In this document: piece after piece, positions 7,929 through 16,340 of the stretch
Layout of the letters: the number at the start of each line of letters is the position of its first letter
How positions within the stretch are numbered: position 1 is the stretch's first letter
Assembly (NCBI GenBank): GCA_934718145.1
Contig: CAKUZC010000003.1
Location: 1-24,336 of the forward strand
Source: an uncultured Eubacteriales bacterium
GTDB taxonomy: Bacteria > Bacillota > Clostridia > Oscillospirales > Acutalibacteraceae
Reading direction: 5' to 3'
DNA length: 24,336 bases
Program-made: the position numbers and the translations under genes
The notes under the pieces: generated by a model
Told to the model about the DNA's origin: nothing
Database searches by the model: none
What the model saw: only the letters and a program-made list of their open reading frames with translations

Positions 7929-7937
7929 ATTATAACA
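7929..7937 (-). promoter_or_regulatory. Extended -10 promoter of the DJ-1-like gene
   Basis: On the minus strand the sequence TGTTATAAT gives a perfect TATAAT box (7929-7934) with an extended TG element. No good -35 box is seen, which is common for extended -10 promoters. Confidence 0.5.
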
Positions 7938-8028
7938 TATAATAATTTGATTACCATTCTGAAATTGAAAACATAATTTGAATTTTAATAAAAATTGTAG
8001 ATATTAAACTTTTTATCATAAGTATATG

Positions 8029-8057
8029 TTGATTTTTTGTTCAATTATTGATATAAT
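8029..8057 (+). promoter_or_regulatory. Promoter of the ABC exporter operon
   Basis: TTGATT (8029-8034) and a perfect TATAAT (8052-8057) are separated by 17 bp, about 45 bases before the first start codon. It diverges from the DJ-1-like gene. Confidence 0.8.
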
Positions 8058-8103
8058 CCTATTGTTTGTATTTATTTTTAGGTAATTGAAAGGAAAATTA
8101 GCT

Positions 8104-9852
8104 ATGATTAAAAAATTTATGAAATATGTAGGTGAATATAAAAAACATTCTATAATAGCACCTGTGTTTGTCACTTTGGAAGCTTTGATGGAGATAATTA
8201 TACCCTTTTTGACTTCCAGTATGATTGACTATGGAATAGATAGAGGAGACATGAACCATATTGTCAAAATGTCGCTTTGTATTCTTATCTGTGCAGTTTT
8301 GTCAATAATTTTCGGGTGCATAGCCGGAAGAACTGCTGCAATTGCTTCTGTAGGATTCACAAAAAATTTAAGAGAGGCAATGTACAGAAAAGTACAAGAT
8401 TTTTCATTTTTTAATATGGATAAATACTCTGTTTCAAGTATCATAACTCGCCTTACAACTGATACCGTAAACATTCAAAGAGCATACGAAATGTTAATAT
8501 TTACAGCGCCAATTGCACCTTCTTTCATTATATTTTCTTTGATTTCCTCTTTTAAAATAAATGTAAAACTTTCATTGTTATTTTTAGGACTTATTCCTAT
8601 CTTCATGATAACTCTATACTTCATAATACGAAAAGCACATCCTGTTTTCAAAAAAGTTTTCAAAACTTACGATCGTTTAAATAAGAACGTGGGTGAAAAT
8701 TTGGATGCTATAAGAGTAGTCAAATCTTTTAACATGGAAGAATATGAAAAAAAGAAGTTTTTCAAAATCTCTGACCAAATCTACAAATACTTTTTAAAGG
8801 GAGAAAAAATAATTTCCTTTAATATACCCTTCATGCAACTCAATATTTATGGATGTATAATTTTGATTTCATGGGTAGGAGCACGAATAATAGTCGATTG
8901 TAAAAATATACCCGACAATGGATTAAGTACAGGTCAACTTCTTAGCCTTATATCCTATTCTATACAGATTTTAATAGGATTAATGATATTATCAATGGTA
9001 CTGGCGATGATAGTAATATCTCTTTCTTCTGCACAAAGAATACTTGAACTTCTAAATGAAAAAGTTGATTTGGAAAATCCGGAAAATCCCGTTGATATCA
9101 TAAAAAACGGCGATATTTCTTTTAAAAATGTGAATTTCAGTTACACAAAAAACGAAAAAGAGTTATGCCTTAAAAATATAGATTTAAATATCAAATCCGG
9201 TGAAGTCATAGGAATAACCGGTGGTACCGGAACAGGAAAAAGCACTTTAGTTCACCTAATTCCCAGATTATATGATGTTTGCAAAGGTGAAGTATGCGTA
9301 GGAGGATTGAATGTAAAAAATTATGATATAAAATCACTTAGGAATTCTGTAGCAATGGTTCTACAAAAAAACACTTTATTTTCTGGAACTGTAAAAGAAA
9401 ATTTAAGATGGGGAAATGAAAAAGCTTCGGATGAGGAATTAGAATATGTATGTAACCTTGCCCAAGCTGATGAGTTTGTCCAAAATATGCCTAAAAAATA
9501 TGATACTTACATTGAACAAGGGGGCTCAAATGTCTCCGGTGGGCAAAAACAAAGACTTTGCATAGCACGTGCACTTTTGAAAAAGCCTAAGATACTTATC
9601 TTAGATGATGCAACCAGTGCCGTAGATACAAAAACAGATTCAATGATACAAAAAGCATTTAAAGAAAATTTACCTGACACTACAAAAATAATAATTTCAC
9701 AAAGAATATCGTCAGTCCAGTCGGCAGACAAAATAATAGTTATGGATGGCGGACAAATTTCAGGAATCGGTAATCATGAATATTTGCTGGATAATTGTGA
9801 TATATACCGAGAAATATTTGAATTACAACAAAAAGGAGGTAGTTTAAATTGA
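8104..9852 (+). CDS. Heterodimeric ABC exporter, subunit with the degenerate ATP site
   Basis: A half-transporter of 582 residues: six membrane spans in the first about 310 residues, then a nucleotide-binding domain. It has Walker A GGTGTGKST (373-381) and signature VSGGQ (477-481). The catalytic Glu after Walker B is Asp502 (ILILDDATS), and the switch-loop His is replaced by Gln533 (ISQRIS). These two changes are typical of one subunit in heterodimeric exporters such as TM287/288, BmrCD and LmrCD. The ATG at 8104 has AAGGA upstream; an in-frame TTG at 8086 lies before that site. It overlaps its partner gene by four bases. The substrate is unknown; drug or lipid export is usual in this group. 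Confidence 0.93.
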   Translation: MIKKFMKYVGEYKKHSIIAPVFVTLEALMEIIIPFLTSSMIDYGIDRGDMNHIVKMSLCILICAVLSIIFGCIAGRTAAIASVGFTKNLREAMYRKVQDFSFFNMDKYSVSSIITRLTTDTVNIQRAYEMLIFTAPIAPSFIIFSLISSFKINVKLSLLFLGLIPIFMITLYFIIRKAHPVFKKVFKTYDRLNKNVGENLDAIRVVKSFNMEEYEKKKFFKISDQIYKYFLKGEKIISFNIPFMQLNIYGCIILISWVGARIIVDCKNIPDNGLSTGQLLSLISYSIQILIGLMILSMVLAMIVISLSSAQRILELLNEKVDLENPENPVDIIKNGDISFKNVNFSYTKNEKELCLKNIDLNIKSGEVIGITGGTGTGKSTLVHLIPRLYDVCKGEVCVGGLNVKNYDIKSLRNSVAMVLQKNTLFSGTVKENLRWGNEKASDEELEYVCNLAQADEFVQNMPKKYDTYIEQGGSNVSGGQKQRLCIARALLKKPKILILDDATSAVDTKTDSMIQKAFKENLPDTTKIIISQRISSVQSADKIIVMDGGQISGIGNHEYLLDNCDIYREIFELQQKGGSLN

Positions 9853-11744
9853 AAAACCAAATAGAAAGAAAAATTGATTTTAAAGTCGTTAAAAGACTTT
9901 TTTCATATATACTAAAATATAAAGTTAAACTTGTTATGGTTTGCATTTTTATTTTTATGAGTGCTGCAGTCTCATCCATATCTTCATTGTTTTTACAAAC
10001 TCTGATAGACAGCTATATTTCTCCATTGCTTTTAGAGTCAGAACCTAATTTTTCTGGCCTTTTGAAGTCCATTGTAATAATGGCACTTATATATTTGGTA
10101 GGAGCTGTTTCGACTCTTGCTTATAATATTCTCATGGCATCAATTTCTCAAGGGGTTCTCAAAAAAATACGTGACGACATGTTTTCCCATATGCAAACAC
10201 TTCCAATTAAATACTTTGACAGCCATTCTCACGGCGACATTATGAGCTGTTATACAAATGATACAGATACTTTGCGACAAATGATTTCTCAAAGTTTACC
10301 AAATTTATTTTCTTCTTTGGTAACCATTGTTACTCTCTTTTTTTCCATGCTTTACATAAGCATTTGGCTTGCGTTGCTTGTTTTGCTGTTTGTTTTAGTA
10401 ATAATCAAGATTATTTCAAAATCAATCAAAAAAAGTGAAAGTCAATTTATGGAACAACAAAATGATTTAGGCGATGTTAATGGATACGTAGAAGAAATGA
10501 TTAACGGTCAAAAAGTTGTAAAAGTTTTTTGCTACGAGGACAAGTCTGTGGAAAAATTCAAGTGCAAAAACAATAAACTTTGCGAAAGCAGTACGGTTGC
10601 AAATTCATGTACCAATACGCTTATGGCTGCCATGATGCATGTTGGATATATTTTGTATTTCATTATTACTATAGTGGGAGGTTGGATGGCACTTAACAAA
10701 GTTCCAAACATATGTTTAACAGGTAAAAATATTATAACTTTAGGTATGATAGCATCATTTTTACAGCTTTCAATCAATTTCATAAATCCTATAAGCAGAA
10801 TTGCTCAACAATTTAATTCCGTGACCATGGCACTGGCGGGTGCAAAGCGCATTTTCGGTTTTATGGATGAAAAGAGCGAACATGACGAAGGTAATGTTAA
10901 ACTTGTAAATCTTAATAAAGATAAACCCTCAGATAATAAAAAAAATTGGGCTTGGAAAATTCCATGCTCCGGCGGTAAACATATCTATAGAAATTTAGAG
11001 GGAAAAGTAATATTTTCAGATGTTAATTTTGGATATACTCCGAAAAAAATGGTGCTTCACAATATAAATATTAATGTAAATCCGGGTCAAAAAGTGGCAT
11101 TCGTAGGAGGAACCGGAGCAGGCAAAACCACTATAACTAATCTCATAAACCGTTTTTACGATTTAAATGGAGGATCTATACTTTACGATGGAATCAATAT
11201 AGAAAAAATCAGAAAACCTGATTTAAGACGTTCTCTTGGAGTAGTATTACAAGATGTAAAACTATTCACTGGAACTGTAATGGAGAACATTCGATATGGT
11301 AAACCTGATGCTTCTGATAAAGAGTGCATTGAGGCGGCGAAATTGGCAAACGCACATAACTTTATAGATACACTTCCGAAAAAATATGATACTGTAATAA
11401 ATGGAAACGAAAGCAACCTTTCGCAAGGTCAAAGACAGCTGATTTCCATTGCAAGAGCGGCTGTTGCCAATCCACCTGTAATGATTTTAGATGAAGCCAC
11501 TTCATCAGTTGATACCAGAACTGAACTGATGATCCAAAAAGGGATGGATGCTCTAATGAGAGGAAAAACTGTTTTTGTAATAGCTCACAGACTGTCCACT
11601 ATTAAAAATTCTGATAAAATAATAGTATTAAAAAAGGGACGTATTGTTGAAGAAGGAACACACGATGAACTTATTGATTTAAAAGGAGAATATTATCAGT
11701 TGTATACGGGTAATTTTTCAATGAAACCTGCGTCAAATATGTAA
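9849..11744 (+). CDS. Heterodimeric ABC exporter, catalytic subunit
   Basis: Partner half-transporter of 631 residues with six spans and an ATPase domain. It has Walker A GGTGAGKTT (420-428), catalytic Glu549 (MILDEATSS) and switch His580 (IAHRLS), all canonical. The signature is LSQGQ (524-528) instead of LSGGQ. It would face the degenerate Walker site of the first subunit, so the two proteins together form one active and one weakened ATP site. An insert rich in charged residues before the ATPase domain (about 340-375, with NWAWKIP) is seen in this exporter subgroup. The start is TTG at 9849, overlapping the preceding TGA, with AGGAGG upstream. Confidence 0.93.
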   Translation: MKNQIERKIDFKVVKRLFSYILKYKVKLVMVCIFIFMSAAVSSISSLFLQTLIDSYISPLLLESEPNFSGLLKSIVIMALIYLVGAVSTLAYNILMASISQGVLKKIRDDMFSHMQTLPIKYFDSHSHGDIMSCYTNDTDTLRQMISQSLPNLFSSLVTIVTLFFSMLYISIWLALLVLLFVLVIIKIISKSIKKSESQFMEQQNDLGDVNGYVEEMINGQKVVKVFCYEDKSVEKFKCKNNKLCESSTVANSCTNTLMAAMMHVGYILYFIITIVGGWMALNKVPNICLTGKNIITLGMIASFLQLSINFINPISRIAQQFNSVTMALAGAKRIFGFMDEKSEHDEGNVKLVNLNKDKPSDNKKNWAWKIPCSGGKHIYRNLEGKVIFSDVNFGYTPKKMVLHNININVNPGQKVAFVGGTGAGKTTITNLINRFYDLNGGSILYDGINIEKIRKPDLRRSLGVVLQDVKLFTGTVMENIRYGKPDASDKECIEAAKLANAHNFIDTLPKKYDTVINGNESNLSQGQRQLISIARAAVANPPVMILDEATSSVDTRTELMIQKGMDALMRGKTVFVIAHRLSTIKNSDKIIVLKKGRIVEEGTHDELIDLKGEYYQLYTGNFSMKPASNM

Positions 11745-11761
11745 AATATAGAATGAGGCAT

Positions 11762-11791
11762 AAAAACTCCCCCGATTAAGGTTATCGGGGG
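11762..11791 (-). terminator. Terminator of the 292-aa gene, possibly bidirectional
   Basis: The stem CCCCCGAT/ATCGGGGG (11769-11776 with 11784-11791) has a 7-base loop. Read on the minus strand it is followed by a run of five T, so it terminates the 292-aa gene. It may also stop the ABC operon, though the plus-strand T-tract is poor. Confidence 0.85.
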
Positions 11792-11800
11792 CATTTAGGT

Positions 11801-12679
11801 TTAATTTGCTTTTATCTCTATTAAAGTATATGTCTTTAAAAACTCTCCACAACCTTTTACAATATTTTCTATTCCAGAATCTTCTGTGGTAATACCATTA
11901 GTATTTAAAAAATTTTTTAAATTTTTAGATGATTCAATTATTCTAGATACACTTTCTCTTAATTTTAAACATTCTTCATTATATTCTTCTCGTTTTACTT
12001 TAAATTGGTCATTTATTTCATCAAATTTTTCTTTTGCTTCTTCCAAATCTAATTCTATATTATACACATTTGAATGTGCTTTGCGCAAATGGTTGTATGT
12101 TTTATCAAGCTTAGTTTTTAAGGATGACATTTTACTACTGTTATCCTCGCAAAACGATTCGGCACTAGGATACAAGAACATATCGTTTACAATTTTTTCA
12201 TTCATTCCCAAAATTTTAAATAATTTGGAATTTGATGAATATTTGTGGTATTCTTCAGAGACTGCTCCTTTAGTATTTATTAAATAATTTAACAAATTTT
12301 TTTTAAGTGTCTCATTACTTTTTAACTTATTACAAAAAGCTGAATGATCAATACCAATTTTTTTACAGCAACTTTCTCCTTCTCTTATAAATTTTATAAT
12401 ATATTCTATATTTCCTATTTTGGTTGAAGTTTTAATCTCTTCTACCTTATCAGTAAAAATTTTTATAATTCTTTTTTTATTTTCATCAGAACACTTTTGA
12501 TAAAAATTTAGAGCACTGAATGCCTCTATATACTTAAGAAGACCTTCAATATATTGTATTTTTTCTACGGCACTTTCAATTGTTTTAATAGTATCATTGT
12601 CATTAGTTTCACTAGTTATGTTTTTCTTAGTAGTGTTATGGGTTGAACTTTCATTACTAGTCTTAAGTGTATCTGGCAT
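11801..12679 (-). CDS. Unknown cytoplasmic protein with a coiled coil, 292 aa
   Basis: No family recognised. There is no signal peptide or membrane span. Residues 1-34 are Ser/Thr/Asn-rich and look disordered. Residues 35-170 are helical with several Cys. Residues 184-260 form a long charged helix with heptad-like spacing, probably a coiled coil. The start ATG has AAGGAAGAG upstream. The promoter, leader and first three codons (M-P-D) are nearly the same as those of the 182-aa gene upstream, but the proteins show no similarity beyond that. It lies downstream of the SipW-type locus on the same strand, and a strong terminator closes it. A scaffolding or interaction role is conceivable from the coiled coil, nothing more. 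Confidence 0.75.
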   Translation of the reverse strand: MPDTLKTSNESSTHNTTKKNITSETNDNDTIKTIESAVEKIQYIEGLLKYIEAFSALNFYQKCSDENKKRIIKIFTDKVEEIKTSTKIGNIEYIIKFIREGESCCKKIGIDHSAFCNKLKSNETLKKNLLNYLINTKGAVSEEYHKYSSNSKLFKILGMNEKIVNDMFLYPSAESFCEDNSSKMSSLKTKLDKTYNHLRKAHSNVYNIELDLEEAKEKFDEINDQFKVKREEYNEECLKLRESVSRIIESSKNLKNFLNTNGITTEDSGIENIVKGCGEFLKTYTLIEIKAN

Positions 12680-12793
12680 AAAAATCTCTTCCTTTCTATT
12701 TGATTTAGTATTATTTCAATAAATCAATTGTAAAACAAAAAGAAATAAAAGTCAACATTGAATATTTTTTATTTAATAAATTATATTTTTTAC
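12671..12793 (-). repeat. Promoter-leader cassette, copy A
   Basis: About 120 bp, aligned with copy B (13401-13521) at roughly 85-90% identity by eye. It spans an AT-rich upstream tract, promoter, 5' leader, ribosome site and the codons ATG CCA GAT. Identity stops after the third codon. Confidence 0.9.
12727..12755 (-). promoter_or_regulatory. Promoter of the 292-aa gene (cassette copy A)
   Basis: On the minus strand TTGACT (12750-12755) and TACAAT (12727-12732) are separated by 17 bp. The match to copy B keeps both boxes and the spacing. Confidence 0.85.
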
Positions 12794-12819
12794 AAAATTA
12801 CACACATAAAGTAAGACAC

Positions 12820-12846
12820 AAAAACCCCCCGGTTAATGTAGCCGGG
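12820..12846 (-). terminator. Terminator of the 182-aa gene
   Basis: An 8-bp stem (12828-12835 with 12839-12846, one G-T pair) has a 3-base loop. It is followed on the minus strand by Gs and a run of five T. It separates the 182-aa gene from cassette copy A. Confidence 0.8.
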
Positions 12847-12860
12847 AAGGTACTGTTAGT

Positions 12861-13409
12861 TTATTTTTTCCTATCTGGCAAACTCTTTAAGAATTCCATT
12901 ATTTCTTTTGTCTTACTTGCATCGTAACCAATTGTAGTAGCGTAACCAGGATAAGTCGTCTTAGTACTGTTAGAAATTTCTTTAAGTGAGCCAAATTCCA
13001 ATATCAATGGCGCTTCGTTATTTTCTTTTTTACATTCTTCTACTCTTTTATAAAGATGGTCAAAATATTCTTCTCCTTTTTTCTTCCATTTGTCTGCGTG
13101 CTTCTTATCGTGATCATTGATCATGTCAGATATATTTCGTATAGCCATAATAATATCTCTAAAATTCATACTATTCATATCGTTCTCATCTTTAACGTAA
13201 TACCTAAATCCTGTTGCAATCAAAAAGGCTTTTGTTTTGTCGTTTGGATTTTTCAATTTCTCTGCACGATCTTCTAATGTTTTTATTTCTTCCATAGTTG
13301 GTCTAGAAATTTTAAAGAAATCTTTTACAATTTTTTCCACAGAATCAGGTCTAAATTTATCAATGACACTACCACCAAAATTTTTAAACGCTTTTATCAC
13401 ATCTGGCAT
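12861..13409 (-). CDS. Unknown cytoplasmic protein, 182 aa
   Basis: No family recognised. The protein is highly charged (many Lys, Glu and Asp), predicted mainly helical, with no signal peptide or membrane span. Visible segments are an N-terminal amphipathic stretch (MPDVIKAFKNFGGSVIDKF), a central FLIATGFRYYVKDEN, and a C-terminal TYPGYATTIGYDASKTKEIM. The ATG has AAGGAAGAG upstream in cassette copy B. It lies between the end of the 926-aa gene and the 292-aa gene. No terminator is seen between the 926-aa gene and this promoter, so read-through from the surface-protein operon could add to its expression. Confidence 0.75.
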   Translation of the reverse strand: MPDVIKAFKNFGGSVIDKFRPDSVEKIVKDFFKISRPTMEEIKTLEDRAEKLKNPNDKTKAFLIATGFRYYVKDENDMNSMNFRDIIMAIRNISDMINDHDKKHADKWKKKGEEYFDHLYKRVEECKKENNEAPLILEFGSLKEISNSTKTTYPGYATTIGYDASKTKEIMEFLKSLPDRKK

Positions 13410-13521
13410 AAAATCTCTTCCTTTCTATTTGATTTAGTGTTACTTTAACAAATTGATTATAAAACAAAGGAAAATAAAAGTCAATGTTTAATAATTTTTT
13501 ATTTGATAAATTATATTTTTT
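13401..13521 (-). repeat. Promoter-leader cassette, copy B
   Basis: Second copy of the cassette at 12671-12793. It starts three bases after the stop codon of the 926-aa gene and ends at the third codon of the 182-aa gene. The differences from copy A are mostly single substitutions plus two one-base indels. Confidence 0.9.
13456..13484 (-). promoter_or_regulatory. Promoter of the 182-aa gene (cassette copy B)
   Basis: On the minus strand TTGACT (13479-13484) and a perfect TATAAT (13456-13461) are separated by 17 bp. Confidence 0.88.
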
Positions 13522-13523
13522 TG

Positions 13524-16304
13524 CTAATCTGCCGGTGGGTCTCCTCCGGAAGATTCTATTGTTGATGATTCTTCATCATCTGTTTCTTCATCATTTTTAT
13601 TACTCTTATTATCTTTTTGCTGCGAATTTAATACCGATGCCGTGCTAGCTCCACTTGAAGAAGTTTTCTTTACTACTGCAATACAATCTCCATTAACGAC
13701 CAGCTCACAGCCGTCATTTGCACAAACGAAATAATCAATAATATTGCTCATAGATGGTCCGGCCCAGTTACGAGTAATAATATCCACTTTTTCTCCTTCT
13801 GTAGGTTCTACAGATGATTTAATATAAACTTTGCTAACATCAGTAATTATTTCTTTTTCAGTAGTCGCATCTTTTTCCTTTTTAACCATAAAAGATTGTA
13901 TTTTTAGAGGTTTACCTTTAGATATAACTATAGGTTTTTCCATGCTTCCGATCTTATAAACACCATCTGTAAATCTATTATCGGATGAAGTACTTATTAT
14001 TTTGGAAATAAGGTCAACTTCGTCGGCAACCGTAACTGACTTGTAGTAAGGGCTTCCTGTAGTTAGATCCATTCCGTATATACCTCCCCAGCTGGGAACA
14101 TTATTCTTTTCGGCGTCGGATATCATTTTAAAACCGTACTTAATAACTGTATCTAAAATATTTCGGTGTTGAATCTCAAAATGGCTATCCACTGCCGACA
14201 TAAAATTAAAATTCTTAGCAGAGAAAGTACATGTACTCTCCTCAACTTTAACGTCACCTATATATAAGCCGCTATAGCCACTAGAAATAATCTCTGTTCG
14301 TTTATTTGTAACATTTGTGTCGTCAAAATCATGAAAAGTTATTCCATTGTAGGAATGGAACCCTCCACGAGGTGTAAGATAGAAATTTCCATATAAATCA
14401 CAATTTTTAAATTCAAATGCTCCACGTATAGCATTGCTGTATTTGGTTTTGATAGTATTGATAAATTCTTTTTTTCCACCAGACAAATCTAAAATTTTTT
14501 GATAATTAGAAGATAAGAACATGTCAAATACATCTTCTGAATTGACATCTTTACTATAAAATCTTAATGTAACGCCACTGCTTGCATTAATGTAATACGT
14601 TGTTCCATTACTTTCGGTTTTATATATCTTAAAAAGATACCCCAATGTGTCTGAATTAATCTTTTCGTAACTACTTTTTCCGTTTATGTTGTAACCATAT
14701 ACATTTAAATTATGAGAAAAATTAACAGAAGTACTACTATTTGTAAAATCTTCAATGTAAGTTGAAACCATATACAGATTCGTTTCTCCATTAAGAGCAT
14801 CTGCAAATTGTTTAAGAGTTGAAATTTTCTCACCCGAACTGTTTGTCATTATTTGACTTAAATCTTTATCTTCGTAGAAATATCCGGTATCGCTTCCGCT
14901 TTCTCTGTAATAGTATGCTGCTCTACGTCTAATCATAATATCACTGCCACTGACTATTATCTCGTATATATCGCTTTTCGGGCAAAAACATTTGGAAAAG
15001 ATCACTGCGGATTCACTACTGCTTGCTTTAGCAATTATTACCGATCCTCCGGAATTAAGTGTTTCATCATCTTCAGATTCAACGTATATTTTACTGTTTT
15101 CATCTAAATGTTCAAATGAAAAACCAGAGCTCGTCGCTCTTTCAGTTTCAATACTTATATACTTATCAACACCAATACTTAACGGATAGTCTTTAGTACC
15201 CAAATTAACTTTTCCGATTATATAAAACATATTTTTTCCTGTTTCTTTAATTAATTCTGAGAGAAACGAAATATTATCCTGATCTTTAACGGTAATATCA
15301 GCAGTGGTTCCATCTATCGCGATGCTAGAAATATTTTCTATTTTATATTTTCTACAAAGATCAATTGCACTACTATCACAAAATGTTATATTTGACGCAT
15401 ATCTTAACTTAATTAAGTCTTTAGAAAAGTTTACATTTTCGCTTTCTATCGATAAATTTGAAAGATACAAAGATAGTGCTATACTTCCTGGTTCTACTGA
15501 TGTTTGTTGTATAAAATTTTTTTTATTTGTTATTTGTGAATCATCAAAATTATGGATTTTTATACCATCAAGCATTGTAGCATAAGTTATAAGTAAACGG
15601 AAATTACCATCGATATCGACATTTTGTACTTCTGCAACTCTTGCTGCATCGAAACTAAAAATATTGCTATAAGTTTCTTTACTTTCATTTTTGAAATCAA
15701 TATTTGAAATATTTATTCTAACGCCTGAACTGAAAATATCAAAAGTTTCCTCTGAATTGATATCTCGGCTATGAATAGTTACTGTTGATTTATCATCAGC
15801 ATCAATAACAAATGATCCACCCGTATTATTGGATAAATGAAAAAGGTAACCAAGAGTCCCTTCGTTACTTCTTTCATCTTTTTCGTAACTGCTTTTTCCG
15901 TCTATATTGTAGCCATATATATCTATATCATTTGAGAATACTACATTCATTTGATAATCAAGTGTTTCTTTATATGTGGAAACCATGTATAAATTTGTTT
16001 TTTGATTGATTACTTTAGCAAAATCATTGAGCGTTGATATTTTTTCTGTTGTACCTGTTTCTTTTGAACTCATAGTCATTGCATTTGCTAAACTTCCATC
16101 GGTATAAAAATATCCTACATCCGCTCCCTTTTCCCTATAATAATAAATTCCTTTCGGAAGTGAACGAATTTTCCCTTTTTCACTTATTGTGAGGTTTGTA
16201 CTGAACGTTGCATAAACAATAGAAAGCATCAAAACTATAAACATACTAAACGAACAAAGTAAAAGTGTAACAGTTGCATTTTTAGATTTTTTTATTCTTT
16301 TCAA
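13524..16304 (-). CDS. Exported two-unit repeat protein with a SipW-type signal peptide, 926 aa
   Basis: A large secreted or surface protein of unknown family. Residues 1-32 form a signal peptide: basic MKRIKKSK, a long hydrophobic core, then VYA before TFSTNL. The same pattern occurs in the 262- and 228-aa proteins. Residues about 50-460 and 461-880 are two copies of one unit. Matching landmarks are YYYRE (54-58; 464-468), STLNDFAKVIN/STLKQFADALN (90; 495), TNLYMVSTY (103; 508), YGYNIDGKSSYEK/YGYNINGKSSYEK, LGYLF and HNFDDSQITNK/HDFDDTNVTNK. The short alternating-strand pattern suggests a beta-solenoid, which is inference. Residues 880-926 are a Ser/Asp/Glu-rich tail; no LPXTG motif or second membrane span is seen. 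The start is TTG with GGGGAGGAG six bases upstream. It is the last gene of the signal-peptidase operon, 36 bp after the DUF5305 gene. Confidence 0.88.
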   Translation of the reverse strand: MKRIKKSKNATVTLLLCSFSMFIVLMLSIVYATFSTNLTISEKGKIRSLPKGIYYYREKGADVGYFYTDGSLANAMTMSSKETGTTEKISTLNDFAKVINQKTNLYMVSTYKETLDYQMNVVFSNDIDIYGYNIDGKSSYEKDERSNEGTLGYLFHLSNNTGGSFVIDADDKSTVTIHSRDINSEETFDIFSSGVRINISNIDFKNESKETYSNIFSFDAARVAEVQNVDIDGNFRLLITYATMLDGIKIHNFDDSQITNKKNFIQQTSVEPGSIALSLYLSNLSIESENVNFSKDLIKLRYASNITFCDSSAIDLCRKYKIENISSIAIDGTTADITVKDQDNISFLSELIKETGKNMFYIIGKVNLGTKDYPLSIGVDKYISIETERATSSGFSFEHLDENSKIYVESEDDETLNSGGSVIIAKASSSESAVIFSKCFCPKSDIYEIIVSGSDIMIRRRAAYYYRESGSDTGYFYEDKDLSQIMTNSSGEKISTLKQFADALNGETNLYMVSTYIEDFTNSSTSVNFSHNLNVYGYNINGKSSYEKINSDTLGYLFKIYKTESNGTTYYINASSGVTLRFYSKDVNSEDVFDMFLSSNYQKILDLSGGKKEFINTIKTKYSNAIRGAFEFKNCDLYGNFYLTPRGGFHSYNGITFHDFDDTNVTNKRTEIISSGYSGLYIGDVKVEESTCTFSAKNFNFMSAVDSHFEIQHRNILDTVIKYGFKMISDAEKNNVPSWGGIYGMDLTTGSPYYKSVTVADEVDLISKIISTSSDNRFTDGVYKIGSMEKPIVISKGKPLKIQSFMVKKEKDATTEKEIITDVSKVYIKSSVEPTEGEKVDIITRNWAGPSMSNIIDYFVCANDGCELVVNGDCIAVVKKTSSSGASTASVLNSQQKDNKSNKNDEETDDEESSTIESSGGDPPAD

Positions 16305-16340
16305 TGCTTTCTCCTCCCCTGCTGAAAAATATCGATTCTA

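Noticed and set aside
12671..13521. The cassette copies as an insertion sequence, attachment-site pair or CRISPR repeat
   Set aside because: There is no transposase or integrase, the copies end at promoter and start codon rather than inverted ends, and there are only two of them at about 730 bp distance.
13524..13680. Sortase (LPXTG) anchor on the 926-aa protein
   Set aside because: The C-terminus is a Ser/Asp/Glu-rich tail ending DPPAD, with no LPXTG motif, hydrophobic span or basic tail.
14992..15585. Plus-strand open frames opposite the 926-aa gene
   Set aside because: They are antisense shadows without ribosome sites or family features; the minus-strand frame has a signal peptide and internal repeats.
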